From: Flavobacteriaceae bacterium UBA3356
GTDB lineage: Bacteria; Bacteroidota; Bacteroidia; Flavobacteriales; Flavobacteriaceae
DNA length: 64,000 nucleotides
NCBI GenBank assembly: GCA_002360635.1
Contig: DEQW01000006.1
Span: forward strand, 10,542-74,541
Direction: 5' to 3'
The translations under genes and the position numbers were made by a program. Below the pieces are notes generated by a model, which saw only the letters and a list, made by a program, of their open reading frames with translations, did not search any database and was not told the origin of the DNA. The stretch's first letter is position 1. The number at the start of each line of letters is the position of its first letter. Shown one piece after another: positions 19,109 through 28,023 of the stretch.

Positions 19109-20091
19109 TGATAACAGACGTTTTTGCATCACTAATATCAATTACTAAAGGACTTCATAGAGACAAACGAACCGACAGAGAGTTTAGAGAATTAGTCCGT
19201 AACCAAAATGTAAAGATGCAATACAAGCAAGCGCCACTTTTTATGATTGAGTTTCCTGAAAGAGCTTTAGGCGACAAACGCAAATACTACAAGAACTTAA
19301 TCGACCAAGAGGCTAACAAGAAGTTCAATGAGATTATTTCAAGCTTCCCTACAAACGCCATAGAGGAAGAACACGTTTTTAATTATCAGAAACTGTTCAA
19401 TCAGCATTATTCAAACCTTGAACGGGTAAAAAGTTACATCGACAAATATGAGCATTATCGGGAATCAATCCGTAACGAGGATACGTTTATAATTCAGTAT
19501 TTAAAGGCTAATATGATTTGGCTCTATTTAGAGCTTCAGGAACGATTTGGAAAATATGGAGATGAAGATATTCTTACTACTGAGGAAATCTATCAATATC
19601 ATTTTAATGAAGTTTTGGATGAACTCGAAATTAAGCCTTCGGAAATCGGCAAAACTTCAATCAAAGAAAGAACAGTTGAGCCGGCATTCAATGCAATCGA
19701 AAGCGACTTGCCTCACAGACAACCCAAAGATAAGGTACTTGCCTATAAATATATTGTGCAGCATTCAAAGAGTTTAGCAAGAGCGGAAGAAATGATGTTT
19801 GAAGCCGATATTATCGATAAGGATTACAATTTCATTCCCAACACCAAGCATAAAAACAAATCTGTATTGGGCGTCCTCTATTTCCTATTTATTGAGAAAG
19901 ACTACTTCAACAAGATAACAACTGATCCTTTTAAGCGGATTAAATCGACTGATATAGTACGATTCCTAAACCATCGTTACAATACCGATGCTCGCAAGCA
20001 ATTTAAAACTTTTGAGAACAATGATGCAGAGCGCAATGACTTAATAAGTACCGAATACATCCTAAAAAACCTACCAAATAAAATTCGGTAA
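19108..20091 (+). CDS. Hypothetical protein coupled to integrase
   Basis: A 327-residue, mostly helical, charged protein that I do not recognise. Its ATG shares one base with the integrase stop (TAATG), so it is translationally coupled. There is no signal peptide or membrane segment, and DYNFIPNTKHKNKSVLGVLY is its only clearly patterned stretch (~245-265). Position alone suggests an accessory role in integration or element maintenance. A perfect 9-bp terminator-like hairpin follows. Confidence 0.75.
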   Translation: MITDVFASLISITKGLHRDKRTDREFRELVRNQNVKMQYKQAPLFMIEFPERALGDKRKYYKNLIDQEANKKFNEIISSFPTNAIEEEHVFNYQKLFNQHYSNLERVKSYIDKYEHYRESIRNEDTFIIQYLKANMIWLYLELQERFGKYGDEDILTTEEIYQYHFNEVLDELEIKPSEIGKTSIKERTVEPAFNAIESDLPHRQPKDKVLAYKYIVQHSKSLARAEEMMFEADIIDKDYNFIPNTKHKNKSVLGVLYFLFIEKDYFNKITTDPFKRIKSTDIVRFLNHRYNTDARKQFKTFENNDAERNDLISTEYILKNLPNKIR

Positions 20092-20132
20092 TTCATTGGT
20101 TTAGTTCCAATTACCATTTCCATTTTAAATTG

Positions 20133-20157
20133 TAAGCCGTTGTTTTTCAACGGCTTA
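20133..20157 (+). terminator. Terminator-like hairpin after int operon
   Basis: AAGCCGTTG (20134-20142) and CAACGGCTT (20148-20156) form a perfect 9-bp stem with a TTTTT loop 42 bp after the stop. The downstream T run is weak (ATTTG). Confidence 0.65.
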
Positions 20158-20216
20158 TTTGCGTTTCCATTTCCGCAATTCATATCCGTTTCTATTTGAA
20201 TTACCTATGTACTGTC

Positions 20217-20250
20217 CTTGACGAGCAAGGGCGACATTAGCGCTGATGTC
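20217..20250 (+). promoter_or_regulatory. Two adjacent dyads upstream of HTH gene
   Basis: CCTTG...CAAGG (about 20217-20230) is followed by the 18-bp imperfect palindrome GACATTAGCGCTGATGTC (20233-20250, 16 of 18 symmetric). They sit 27 bp before the HTH gene at 20277. Likely an operator or a structured leader. Confidence 0.45.
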
Positions 20251-20276
20251 CTTTTTCAATTTAATCCATAAAGAAG

Positions 20277-20579
20277 ATGGACACGAATATTAAAGAACAA
20301 TTAAACCGCATTGAAAAACTGTTGACGGAACAACAGACAATGCAAAAAACGGTACTCAATTTTAATGAAGCTTGTGCTTATTTGGAATTATCGCAGTCTC
20401 ACTTGTATAAATTGACAAGTACGAGCGCAGTACCCCATTACAAGCCTAACGGTAAGAAAATTTATTTCCAACGAGAGGAACTTGATCAATGGTTGCTACG
20501 TAACCGGATGGAATCAAGGGACGAAATCGAGCAGCAAGCTGCCGATTATCTAATAAAGAAAGGAAAGGTGCAGTTATGA
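20277..20579 (+). CDS. Excisionase-type HTH protein
   Basis: A 100-residue small DNA-binding protein. A helical leader (MDTNIKEQLNRIEKLLTEQ) precedes a MerR/excisionase winged helix at ~25-75: LNFNEACAYLELSQSHLYKL followed by VPHYKPNGKKIYFQREELDQWL. Such proteins are standard in Bacteroidota mobile elements upstream of BT4734/DUF3987 genes. It overlaps the next HTH gene by 4 bp (ATGA). Confidence 0.85.
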   Translation: MDTNIKEQLNRIEKLLTEQQTMQKTVLNFNEACAYLELSQSHLYKLTSTSAVPHYKPNGKKIYFQREELDQWLLRNRMESRDEIEQQAADYLIKKGKVQL

Positions 20580-20872
20580 AAGAGATAATCGACCTTATCC
20601 TGTCGCTCTCACAGGAAATAAAGTACATAAAAGCCTATATCCAGCTTTTAAAAGAATCACGAGCAGAGCGATTAAAAGACTCGTGGATTGACAACCAAGA
20701 TGTGCTACAAACTTTGCATATCAGTAAGCGCACGTTGCAAACCTTTCGCAAGAATGGCACGTTACCTTATAGCAAAGTAAAAGGCAAATTCTACTACAAG
20801 GTTTCTGATATAGAGGAACTACTTCAAAGCAATTACTACAATCCAAATTTTAAGTGTGATGGAGTTAAGTAG
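20576..20872 (+). CDS. Second HTH protein of the replication module
   Basis: A 98-residue protein with a helical N-terminus and a winged helix at ~40-90: SWIDNQDVLQTLHISKRTLQ, then LPYSKVKGKFYYKVSDIEELL. It overlaps both neighbours (4 bp upstream, 17 bp downstream), so it is translated as part of one operon with the BT4734-type and DUF3987 genes. It is probably an element regulator or an excision/replication accessory protein. Confidence 0.85.
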   Translation: MKEIIDLILSLSQEIKYIKAYIQLLKESRAERLKDSWIDNQDVLQTLHISKRTLQTFRKNGTLPYSKVKGKFYYKVSDIEELLQSNYYNPNFKCDGVK

Positions 20873-21767
20873 AAAGAACATTTTGGCAAAAACACATTAT
20901 GGCATAAAGATATATGCCTATGTGTTGAGACAATTCTATCCCGATACAACCGTCCTTTCCCTTTCGGGAAGGACGTGCGGGATAACGCATAACCCTTTTA
21001 ATGCAGATAAGGAGACCTTATCAATTCGCATTGAAAATAACAACGCCATTCACAGCGATACGGAATACAAAAGTTTCTCGGGCGATGCCTTCGACTTTGC
21101 ACAGTTCTATTTTGAAACCAAAACAGAAGACGAATTGCTTACCAAGATTAACGATGCCTTGCATCTCAATCTTACAGTTGAGGAAGATGATGAATTAAGC
21201 TGGTTGGATGAACCGGATAACACGTGGTACACAGACTGTAGTTTTTTCAAAGCACCGGTACGCAATGTATTTCCTTCGGAAACCTTGCGTTTGGGCAAAA
21301 TCCATCAATTAATTGTTAGCGATAAGTACAAATCGATAACTGAAGAACTTAGGGCAATCAAGGATAGTAAAGAAAAACGAAAGTTCAAAGCTAATCGCTT
21401 TGACTACGTCACATTCTCAGGCGTGTTTGAGAGAAGAAATGACAAGTTTTTACAAAGACATTCCAACCTCATCACAATTGATTTTGACCACTTGCAAGAC
21501 ATAGAAAAAGTCAGGCAACAACTACTTGATGATGAATATTTCGAAACCGAAATGCTTTTCATTTCGCCATCTGGCGATGGCTTAAAATGGATTATCCGCA
21601 TTGAGCTTGACGAGTTCACACATCAAGAGAACTTCTCGGCAATCACGAATTATATAAAATATACCTATAACCTTGAGGTTGACGCATCAGGAAAAGACGT
21701 TTCCAGAGCCTGTTTTTTACCGCACGATGCTAATGCCTACTTACACAAAAGACATCAATTATTATGA
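20856..21767 (+). CDS. BT4734/BF3469-family (VirE N-terminal-like) protein
   Basis: A 303-residue protein of the BT4734-type family often annotated as VirE N-terminal domain. N-terminal ~100 residues (VLSLSGRTCGITHNPFNADK) resemble a CHC2-free primase-like leader. Residues ~185-300 carry FKANRFDYVTFSGVFERR, NLITIDFDHL and FISPSGDGLKWIIRI, a primase/polymerase-like core, with the acidic DFD and the SPSGDGLKW signature. It precedes the DUF3987 gene with a 4-bp overlap. Together they form the replication or mobilisation module common in Bacteroidota elements. Confidence 0.82.
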   Translation: MMELSRKNILAKTHYGIKIYAYVLRQFYPDTTVLSLSGRTCGITHNPFNADKETLSIRIENNNAIHSDTEYKSFSGDAFDFAQFYFETKTEDELLTKINDALHLNLTVEEDDELSWLDEPDNTWYTDCSFFKAPVRNVFPSETLRLGKIHQLIVSDKYKSITEELRAIKDSKEKRKFKANRFDYVTFSGVFERRNDKFLQRHSNLITIDFDHLQDIEKVRQQLLDDEYFETEMLFISPSGDGLKWIIRIELDEFTHQENFSAITNYIKYTYNLEVDASGKDVSRACFLPHDANAYLHKRHQLL

Positions 21768-23500
21768 AGAAGAACTTTAATCCTAAAGACTGGTTGCATC
21801 AACCTAAGATTTCAGAGCAACCTATACCAACCCCAAAAGCAACCACTGCGGTTGGTATTGATAACAATGACACTGAAACGTACATCACGGCCATTGAACA
21901 ATCAGGCACAGATATTACTGCCGATTATGCAAGATGGCGTGATATAGGTTTCGCTTTTGCGGAAGCATACAATGAACAAGGTAGAGACTATTATCATAGA
22001 ATTAGCCGTAACTATTCAGGTTACGACCAAAAGGAATGTAACGAGCAATACACAAAATGCCTGAATGCTAAGGGTCACGGTATCACAATTGCAACATTCT
22101 TTCATTATGCACATCAGGCAGGGATAAAACCGCAACGGTCACAACTGGAGGTTGCAACCTTGCCAGTTGCAGAAGCAACCAAAGAGCAGCTACCTACTTT
22201 TCCCGATAGCTTATACGATACAATACCTGATTTTCTTAGACAAATCATAGTGCCAGCAAACGGAAATGAGGAAAGGGACATAATGTTATTGGGTGCGCTA
22301 ACCGCTTTTAGTGCCTGCTTTCCTAATCTGTTTGGCATTTATGATGAACGCAAGGTGTACAGCAATCTATACTTATTTGTTACGGCACCAGCAAGCGCAG
22401 GAAAAGGAAAGCTTAACCAAATCAAAAAGTTGGTTGTCCCTATCCACAAGCTACATCGGGAACAATCCAAAACCTTTAAACAGCAGTATGAGAGTGAAAT
22501 GGCTACCTACAATATGAATAAGGGCAAGAATGAAAACCTTGAGAAACCAGGTAAACCGCCAGAACGTATGCTGTTTATTCCAGCAAACAATAGTGTGACT
22601 GGGGTATATCAGTTAATTTCTGATAATGAAGGACGCGGGTTGATGTTTGAAACCGAAGGCGACACTTTAGCGCAAGCTTTTAAAAGTGATTATGGTAATT
22701 ATAGCGATGGTTTTAGAAAAGCATTTCATCACGAAACAATTAGTTATTACCGTAGAACAGATCGCGAATATGTAGATATTGAAACCCCTTGTTTAAGCAC
22801 AGTACTATCAGGTACACCTAAACAGATTGCATCCCTTGTACCAAACGCAGAAAATGGATTGTTCAGCCGTTTTATATTCTACTATATGAACATCAAACCA
22901 GTATGGAAAGATGTATTTGCCAAACGTGCCAAAGTCGGTTTGGAAGAACATTATGAGCAACTCGGTAAAGACTTTTTAGGACTATATAGAACACTCAAAC
23001 ACAATCCACCAATTGAAGTGATACTTTCGCGAAAGCAACAAGAACAATTCAATGAGTTTTTTGCAGCTTTGCAAACTAAATATATCAACTTGCAACCTGA
23101 AGAATACATTGCAACAGTAAGGCGCTTAGGCTTAATCGCATTTCGTATCGCAATGCTCTTTACGGCCTTGCGCATTATGGAAGATGGCGATGTTAATGCG
23201 AAAAAGCAATGTGAGGACGTAGATTTTCACAATGCTCTGGTGATGATTCAAGTATTGGTCAAACACAGCAGTAAGGTATTTAACGACTTGCCTATGGAGC
23301 CAAAGGCTCAAAAACGGCTAAATAAAAAGGAACGATTTTTAGAAAAGTTACCCGACAAATTTGACCGACAACAGTATTTAAAAACGGCTGATGAACTAAC
23401 TATTCCCCACAAGACAGCTGAAGGATACATTACTGGCTTTGTGAAATCAGGAATAATTCACAGGGATAAGCACAATGAGTATTTGAAACCTAATCAGTAA
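21764..23500 (+). CDS. PriCT-2 / DUF3987 primase-helicase-like protein
   Basis: A 578-residue protein. Residues ~40-115 match the PriCT-2 primase C-terminal domain (YARWRDIGFAFAEAYNEQG, DQKECNEQYTKCL). Residues ~150-530 are DUF3987, a P-loop helicase-like domain with Walker A APASAGKGK (~211-219), LMFETEGDTLAQAFKSDYGN and STVLSGTPKQI. The C-terminal ~50 residues form a winged-helix-like end. It is likely to act with the BT4734-type protein in replication of the excised element. It is convergent with the reverse transcriptase gene, with 5 bp between stops. Confidence 0.85.
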   Translation: MKKNFNPKDWLHQPKISEQPIPTPKATTAVGIDNNDTETYITAIEQSGTDITADYARWRDIGFAFAEAYNEQGRDYYHRISRNYSGYDQKECNEQYTKCLNAKGHGITIATFFHYAHQAGIKPQRSQLEVATLPVAEATKEQLPTFPDSLYDTIPDFLRQIIVPANGNEERDIMLLGALTAFSACFPNLFGIYDERKVYSNLYLFVTAPASAGKGKLNQIKKLVVPIHKLHREQSKTFKQQYESEMATYNMNKGKNENLEKPGKPPERMLFIPANNSVTGVYQLISDNEGRGLMFETEGDTLAQAFKSDYGNYSDGFRKAFHHETISYYRRTDREYVDIETPCLSTVLSGTPKQIASLVPNAENGLFSRFIFYYMNIKPVWKDVFAKRAKVGLEEHYEQLGKDFLGLYRTLKHNPPIEVILSRKQQEQFNEFFAALQTKYINLQPEEYIATVRRLGLIAFRIAMLFTALRIMEDGDVNAKKQCEDVDFHNALVMIQVLVKHSSKVFNDLPMEPKAQKRLNKKERFLEKLPDKFDRQQYLKTADELTIPHKTAEGYITGFVKSGIIHRDKHNEYLKPNQ

Positions 23501-23505
23501 CTTAA

Positions 23506-25140
23506 TTACTTTCTGGGTTTTCTTTGTTTCAACTTCGTTTTAGGATGTTTAAGAGCGTAGTGAAAATTGCGCTCAAATCGCCTAGTTTGTTTTGTAATAG
23601 TGTCCTTGCCACCATTAAGGGGCTTCATCACCGCATTTGCCTTTAATAGGTAACTAAAATAGTTTCCCCAGTTATAACGCTTATCAGGATCAGGAATGTA
23701 TTTGTTTTTATTTTCTGGATCAGGTATAAACCTCAATATACGTTTTCCGCCCAATATTGTAAATCGCTTGAACAGTTTATTTTTAAACAGCCCTTTTTCC
23801 CTATGGTGCGCTTTTTTGGCATAAAACTTTCCGCGCTTGATACTGCGTATCATACTGCGGTAGTATTTTGAGATACCTTGAGTTTTCACATAGACATTAG
23901 TTCCCGTAAATTCAAAACCCAAATATTCTAATTGTTTAGCCGTACTGTAGCCCTGTGTTTCTTCTGCAATGCCGCCTATCAACCTACGACCTTGCCACTC
24001 ATACCTATAGACTTGTGTCTTATCGGGATGAATATTCAGGTTGCAATTATTTGGATCTGCTATCTTCTCATTAAGATACTCTAAAGTTTCTTTTTCTTTA
24101 TCCCTCGGGCAAACTATTACAAGATCATCACTATAACGTTGGTAAAATCCATCAAAGGCATTAGTAAATTGATGTAGAGCTTCATCAAAATCCAACATAT
24201 AAATGTTCGCAAGTAAAGCACTCATAGGGCTTCCTTGCGGTATTCCTTTTGTAGAAAAACTACTTTTATAAGTGCCATCAGCTTTTTGTCCTCTACGCTT
24301 GGATTGTACAAGTGGTAAATGGTATTTGAAAAAATCTTTTTTAGTACAAAAGGCAACTACACGCTCACGTCTAAAGTTTCTACGCTTGGCAACCTTTTTC
24401 TGTTTCCATTCGGTTTTGTCTGGATTGTTTGGTAGATTTCTTTCAACCCATATCCTACCATAGCACGCATTATGTAGCTCATTCAACTTTACAAATCGTT
24501 TTTTTGTTAAGGATCTATAGACATTATAATGATCGTCAGGCATAGATAACCGACCCTTTTCATCTACACAATTAAGCACACGTTTCCATTGTCTATGCAA
24601 TATTTTATGGTCCAGCTCATCAAAGAAATTAGAAACATCTGCTACGATCACACTAACCTTTGTTGCATCTAGATTTTTAACTGCTGAAAATGCATCATAA
24701 GCAAATTCAATATTCGATTTGTTACCTTTTTGACCTTTGTCTTTTCTTATTTTTCTATAAGCTACAGCACAATGGTTGTAAGGTTTATGTCTAATAAACC
24801 ATTCGTAGTGAACACTTAAAACATAACTGTAATAACCATAGATCAAAGCATCAAGATGACTGGCATAAAATATGGGGCGTTTCTTTGGCCTTTTTGTTTC
24901 CCTTTCTCTTTTACCGTACACATTCATCTCATACTTTAATGAACCGTCATCTTGCTCAACTTTATCTTTTGCACGGTACTTACGCTGTTTGATACTACGT
25001 TTGATAAATGGAGTAAACCTATGCGCTTTTATTTTATTTGGGTTGGTCACATAGGGTACTAACCAACTCTTATCTTTAGGGATGAGGGGCAATCCTATAT
25101 GCGGATACTTTTTAAGTTTAAACCATCTTTTTACTGCCAT
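23506..25140 (-). CDS. DRT2-like antiviral reverse transcriptase
   Basis: A 544-residue reverse transcriptase with all core motifs: ADVSNFFDELDH (first Asp ~168), GIPQGSPMSALLANIY (~299-314), RYSDDLVIVC with the catalytic YSDD at 336-339, and LEYLGFEFTG (~395). It lacks a maturase/HNH intron tail, so it is not a group II intron enzyme. The retron NAxxH signature is not seen. The N-terminal pattern (RPIFYASHLDALIYGYYSYVL, AYRK, GNKSNIEFA) recalls from memory the UG2/DRT2 group, which uses an upstream structured ncRNA as template. A hairpin-rich leader at 25141-25505 fits that model. Group assignment is inference; reverse transcriptase activity is near certain. Confidence 0.85.
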   Translation of the reverse strand: MAVKRWFKLKKYPHIGLPLIPKDKSWLVPYVTNPNKIKAHRFTPFIKRSIKQRKYRAKDKVEQDDGSLKYEMNVYGKRERETKRPKKRPIFYASHLDALIYGYYSYVLSVHYEWFIRHKPYNHCAVAYRKIRKDKGQKGNKSNIEFAYDAFSAVKNLDATKVSVIVADVSNFFDELDHKILHRQWKRVLNCVDEKGRLSMPDDHYNVYRSLTKKRFVKLNELHNACYGRIWVERNLPNNPDKTEWKQKKVAKRRNFRRERVVAFCTKKDFFKYHLPLVQSKRRGQKADGTYKSSFSTKGIPQGSPMSALLANIYMLDFDEALHQFTNAFDGFYQRYSDDLVIVCPRDKEKETLEYLNEKIADPNNCNLNIHPDKTQVYRYEWQGRRLIGGIAEETQGYSTAKQLEYLGFEFTGTNVYVKTQGISKYYRSMIRSIKRGKFYAKKAHHREKGLFKNKLFKRFTILGGKRILRFIPDPENKNKYIPDPDKRYNWGNYFSYLLKANAVMKPLNGGKDTITKQTRRFERNFHYALKHPKTKLKQRKPRK

Positions 25141-25505
25141 AAATTAGAATAAAAAAGAACCGGCCGGGACTATATTGTCGCTTTTCATTTAAGTAAGGTG
25201 GTACATCGGCTTGCTGCTTTCCTTCAAAAACTACTCACAGCGTCCCTCGATATTTAGAATACTTATTGCTGCATCTATTTATATAGATATATTAACAAAT
25301 AAAGCATCATTAGATATGACACATTTACTCATCAACAGCATCGCACAGTTCCTTCTGGAATACCTGTTACCTTACCTTATAAAGGGAAGATATGGCAGGT
25401 TCCAGTTTGGAATGTACAATCAAACCACGGACTGCCCGTGGCTGGATGCACTCTTGCACTTCTACAAGAATGCCAGAAATAAACGTACCTACCAGCTAAC
25501 CGGTT
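25141..25505 (-). ncRNA. Candidate template ncRNA for the reverse transcriptase
   Basis: The gap upstream of the RT holds strong predicted stems: GCACTCTTG/CAAGAATGC (25448-25456 with 25465-25473, one G-U on the minus strand), CCACGG/CCGTGG (25425-25430 with 25436-25441), and a long hairpin 25355-25405. The long hairpin has CTGGAA-CCTG against CAGG-TTCCAG with a 2-nt bulge and an inner CTT-CCTT/AAGG-AAG stem. A good promoter reads into it from 25539-25511. Exact ends are unknown. DRT2, DRT9 and retron RTs all use such RNAs. Confidence 0.6.
25355..25405 (-). other. Long bulged hairpin in the RT leader
   Basis: On the plus strand CTGGAA (25355-25360), bulge TA, CCTG (25363-25366), then an inner hairpin CTT.CCTT/AAGG.AAG, then CAGG (25396-25399) and TTCCAG (25400-25405). 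Both stem halves are perfectly complementary apart from the bulge and one inner mismatch. Confidence 0.75.
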
Positions 25506-25510
25506 CACGA

Positions 25511-25539
25511 CAAATCTACAAGATTATTATCAAATACAA
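25511..25539 (-). promoter_or_regulatory. Predicted promoter for RT leader RNA
   Basis: Read on the minus strand: -33 TTG at 25539-25537, an 18-bp spacer, and -7 TAGATTTG at 25518-25511, a full match to TAnnTTTG. The predicted start near 25505 lies just before the hairpin series. Confidence 0.6.
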
Positions 25540-25669
25540 TAATTGGTCTTCGCTATAAGGTTTCTGTAATTTCTCAACTTCCGCACTTTTCTCATTTCTT
25601 TACGGTTATCCACAATTGTATTGTTAAAATCTTTTTTTCCTTTGTTTAGTTATTCTTTAACATTTCAAT

Positions 25670-25677
25670 TAAATTTG
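25670..25677 (+). promoter_or_regulatory. Possible -7 box for the XRE/type III operon
   Basis: TAAATTTG fits TAnnTTTG, 30 bp before the ATG at 25707. The -33 region is not convincing. Confidence 0.35.
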
Positions 25678-25706
25678 ACATATATTGACAAGTCTAAAAC
25701 AACAAA

Positions 25707-26012
25707 ATGCGCTTTGGTGAGTATTTAAGGAATTTAAGGGAACAGCGTAAGTGGTTATTACGGGAAGTTGCCGCAAAGACAAATATGGACACCGCCCTAT
25801 TGAGCAAAATAGAGCGAGGTCATCGCAATGCACGTAAGGAGCAGGTTACCGCTTTTGCGAAAGCTTTCAATATCAACGAGCAAGAATTAACCAAACAATG
25901 GATGGCAGACCAGATCGCTCAGATGCTATACGAGCAGAAAAATCCATCTGAAATTTTAAAAGTAGCCGAAAAGCAGATACAATACATAAAAAAGAAAACA
26001 TCAAAAAGATGA
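25707..26012 (+). CDS. XRE-family HTH regulator of the type III R-M system
   Basis: A 101-residue protein with a Cro/CI-type HTH at ~5-62: FGEYLRNLREQRKWLLREVA, AKTNMDTALLSKIERGHR, then EQELTKQWMADQIAQML. It overlaps the methyltransferase gene by 4 bp (ATGA), so the two are translated together. Its likely job is a controller that delays restriction until methylation is established after the element enters a new host. Confidence 0.88.
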   Translation: MRFGEYLRNLREQRKWLLREVAAKTNMDTALLSKIERGHRNARKEQVTAFAKAFNINEQELTKQWMADQIAQMLYEQKNPSEILKVAEKQIQYIKKKTSKR

Positions 26013-28003
26013 AACTATACAACCACATCAAAGACCTACTCGCAACTGTGCCCAAATATAGCAAGGACGGCAAACTTTTTAAAAACGTTATTGTAGAAGA
26101 TGGTTTAAAACTAAATCCCACCCTGCTAAAGCTTTTATTAAATGATGAACGCAGCAGAAAGCACTTTTTTCAGGAAGTGGATGGTGTAACGGTTTTTGAC
26201 AAAACCAAATTCCAACAATTTATATCAAACAAGGAATTTCTGCCTGACAGTTTTACGGCATTTTCACAAAATATTGGACTTACCGCAAACGGCAAATTTT
26301 TGACCGAAGCAAACGAAGTAGTCCTAGACTTTCCCTACAAGGATTGTGTATTGGAAGGTGGCCAGACCAAGGAAGACCAAAAGCGCAAGGAAATCTTCTG
26401 GAACGAGACACTTGCCCCAGATGAAATCGATAGACTATTTGACCCCAAAGCCCTGACCAACCTAAAACGCTACGATAAGGATGGTACTCACGATGTAAAG
26501 GAGATAAAGGACACAGACAACCTGATTATTAAAGGAAACAATTTACTTGCGCTACATAGCCTAAAGAAAAAGTACCGCGGCAGGGTAAAGTTAATCTATA
26601 TCGATCCACCTTATAATACGGGAAATGATAGTTTTGGTTACAACGATAGTTTCAATACATCGACGTGGTTAACTTTTATGACTAATAGACTGAAAGCAGC
26701 TAAATCATTACTTACCAAAGATGGACAAATCTGCGTTCAAATAAACGACCATAATAATGTACTACTCAAATTAATATTAGATGAAATTTTTGGGATTGAT
26801 AATTTTATCAATCTAATATCAATTCGCACAAAGTCACCTTCAGGATTTAAAACCGTTAATGCAGGTCTATTTGAAACTGCCGAATTCATTTATATGTATG
26901 CTAATTCTAAAAAAGAAAGCAGTTTTAATATTCAATATGAAAAAACTGAATATGACGAAAATTATACTGGCTTTATTGAAAATATAAATGACCAAATGAA
27001 AGACTGGAAACTCTCGGATATTCGAGTTATTTTATGTGAAAAATACGGAATAGATGTAGAGAAAACTCATCATCCATATAGTAAGTTGAAGAAAAAAATA
27101 GGTGAAGATAGATATTTAGTTGAATTAGGGCAGCTTGCTCTTGATAACAATGAAAGTGTTTTTAGGTTGACGGCAATTGGAAATGATGCAGGACAAGAAA
27201 CTATAGACGTTAGAGAAAAATCAAAATTAGAGAGTAATAAAGTATTTCAAGTTAAAAGAGAAAACAACTCAGACAGGTATATCTATAATGGTCAAGAGAT
27301 GGCTTTCTATTCAAAAAAAATAAAATCAATTGATGGTGAAGATGTTCCTACAACGCTTTTAACAAACATTTGGACAGATATTGCTTGGGAAGGAATTGCA
27401 TCAGAAGGTGGAGTTACATTAAAAAAAGGAAAAAAACCAGAGAAACTTTTAAGAAGAATTATTGAAATGTCAACAAATGAAAAAGATTTAGTTCTGGATT
27501 TCCATCTTGGAAGCGGTACAACTGCGGCTGTAGCTCATAAACTCAATCGCCAGTATATTGGTATAGAACAACTCAACTATGGTAAAAATGATAGTACTAT
27601 AAGACTTCAAAACGTAATAAATGGTGACACTACAGGCATATCAAAAGCCGTAAACTGGCAAGGTGGTGGCAGCTTTGTCTATGCAGAACTTGCAAAAAAC
27701 AACCAGAACTATATAGATCGCATACAGGCGGCAGATAGTGATACCGAGTTGCGAGATTTATATAAAGAGCTTACTAATAATCACTTGATAAGCTACAAGG
27801 TCACCCCAGAAGATCTAAAGGCACAAAACAATGAGTTTGCCACCCTATCCCGTGATGACCAGAAGAAGATGCTCATCAAGATACTGGACAAAAACGAGCT
27901 GTACATAAATTATAGTGAGATGCGAGATGTACAATATAAATTGCATAAGGATAAGGCAAAGGCTCAACAGATATTTACTATTAACGATAAGTTCTATAAT
28001 TAG
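26009..28003 (+). CDS. Type III restriction-modification methyltransferase (Mod)
   Basis: A 664-residue adenine-N6 DNA methyltransferase of the beta class. The catalytic motif is IDPPYNTGND (DPPY 199-202). The SAM-binding motif LDFHLGSGTTAAVAH lies at ~495-509, giving the order catalytic, recognition, SAM-binding. Between them (~260-490) lies the target-recognition region. It is visibly more AT-rich and Lys/Asn/Ile-rich than both flanks, as expected of a region exchanged by recombination. Residues 1-130 are a type III N-terminal domain. Mod methylates one strand of an asymmetric site and is required for Res. Res follows after 20 bp. Confidence 0.94.
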   Translation: MKLYNHIKDLLATVPKYSKDGKLFKNVIVEDGLKLNPTLLKLLLNDERSRKHFFQEVDGVTVFDKTKFQQFISNKEFLPDSFTAFSQNIGLTANGKFLTEANEVVLDFPYKDCVLEGGQTKEDQKRKEIFWNETLAPDEIDRLFDPKALTNLKRYDKDGTHDVKEIKDTDNLIIKGNNLLALHSLKKKYRGRVKLIYIDPPYNTGNDSFGYNDSFNTSTWLTFMTNRLKAAKSLLTKDGQICVQINDHNNVLLKLILDEIFGIDNFINLISIRTKSPSGFKTVNAGLFETAEFIYMYANSKKESSFNIQYEKTEYDENYTGFIENINDQMKDWKLSDIRVILCEKYGIDVEKTHHPYSKLKKKIGEDRYLVELGQLALDNNESVFRLTAIGNDAGQETIDVREKSKLESNKVFQVKRENNSDRYIYNGQEMAFYSKKIKSIDGEDVPTTLLTNIWTDIAWEGIASEGGVTLKKGKKPEKLLRRIIEMSTNEKDLVLDFHLGSGTTAAVAHKLNRQYIGIEQLNYGKNDSTIRLQNVINGDTTGISKAVNWQGGGSFVYAELAKNNQNYIDRIQAADSDTELRDLYKELTNNHLISYKVTPEDLKAQNNEFATLSRDDQKKMLIKILDKNELYINYSEMRDVQYKLHKDKAKAQQIFTINDKFYN

Positions 28004-28023
28004 CCAAATCTATACAACTAAAA

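Noticed and set aside
23506..25140. Group II intron or retron reading of the reverse transcriptase
   Set aside because: No maturase or HNH tail and no intron-like domain V/VI near its 3' end; the retron NAxxH signature was not seen. A DRT-type enzyme fits better.
25211..25558. 115-residue plus-strand protein gene in the RT leader
   Set aside because: It is not an independent gene by composition, and it lies opposite the hairpins and promoter. It is kept only as a hypothesis about a cDNA-encoded frame.
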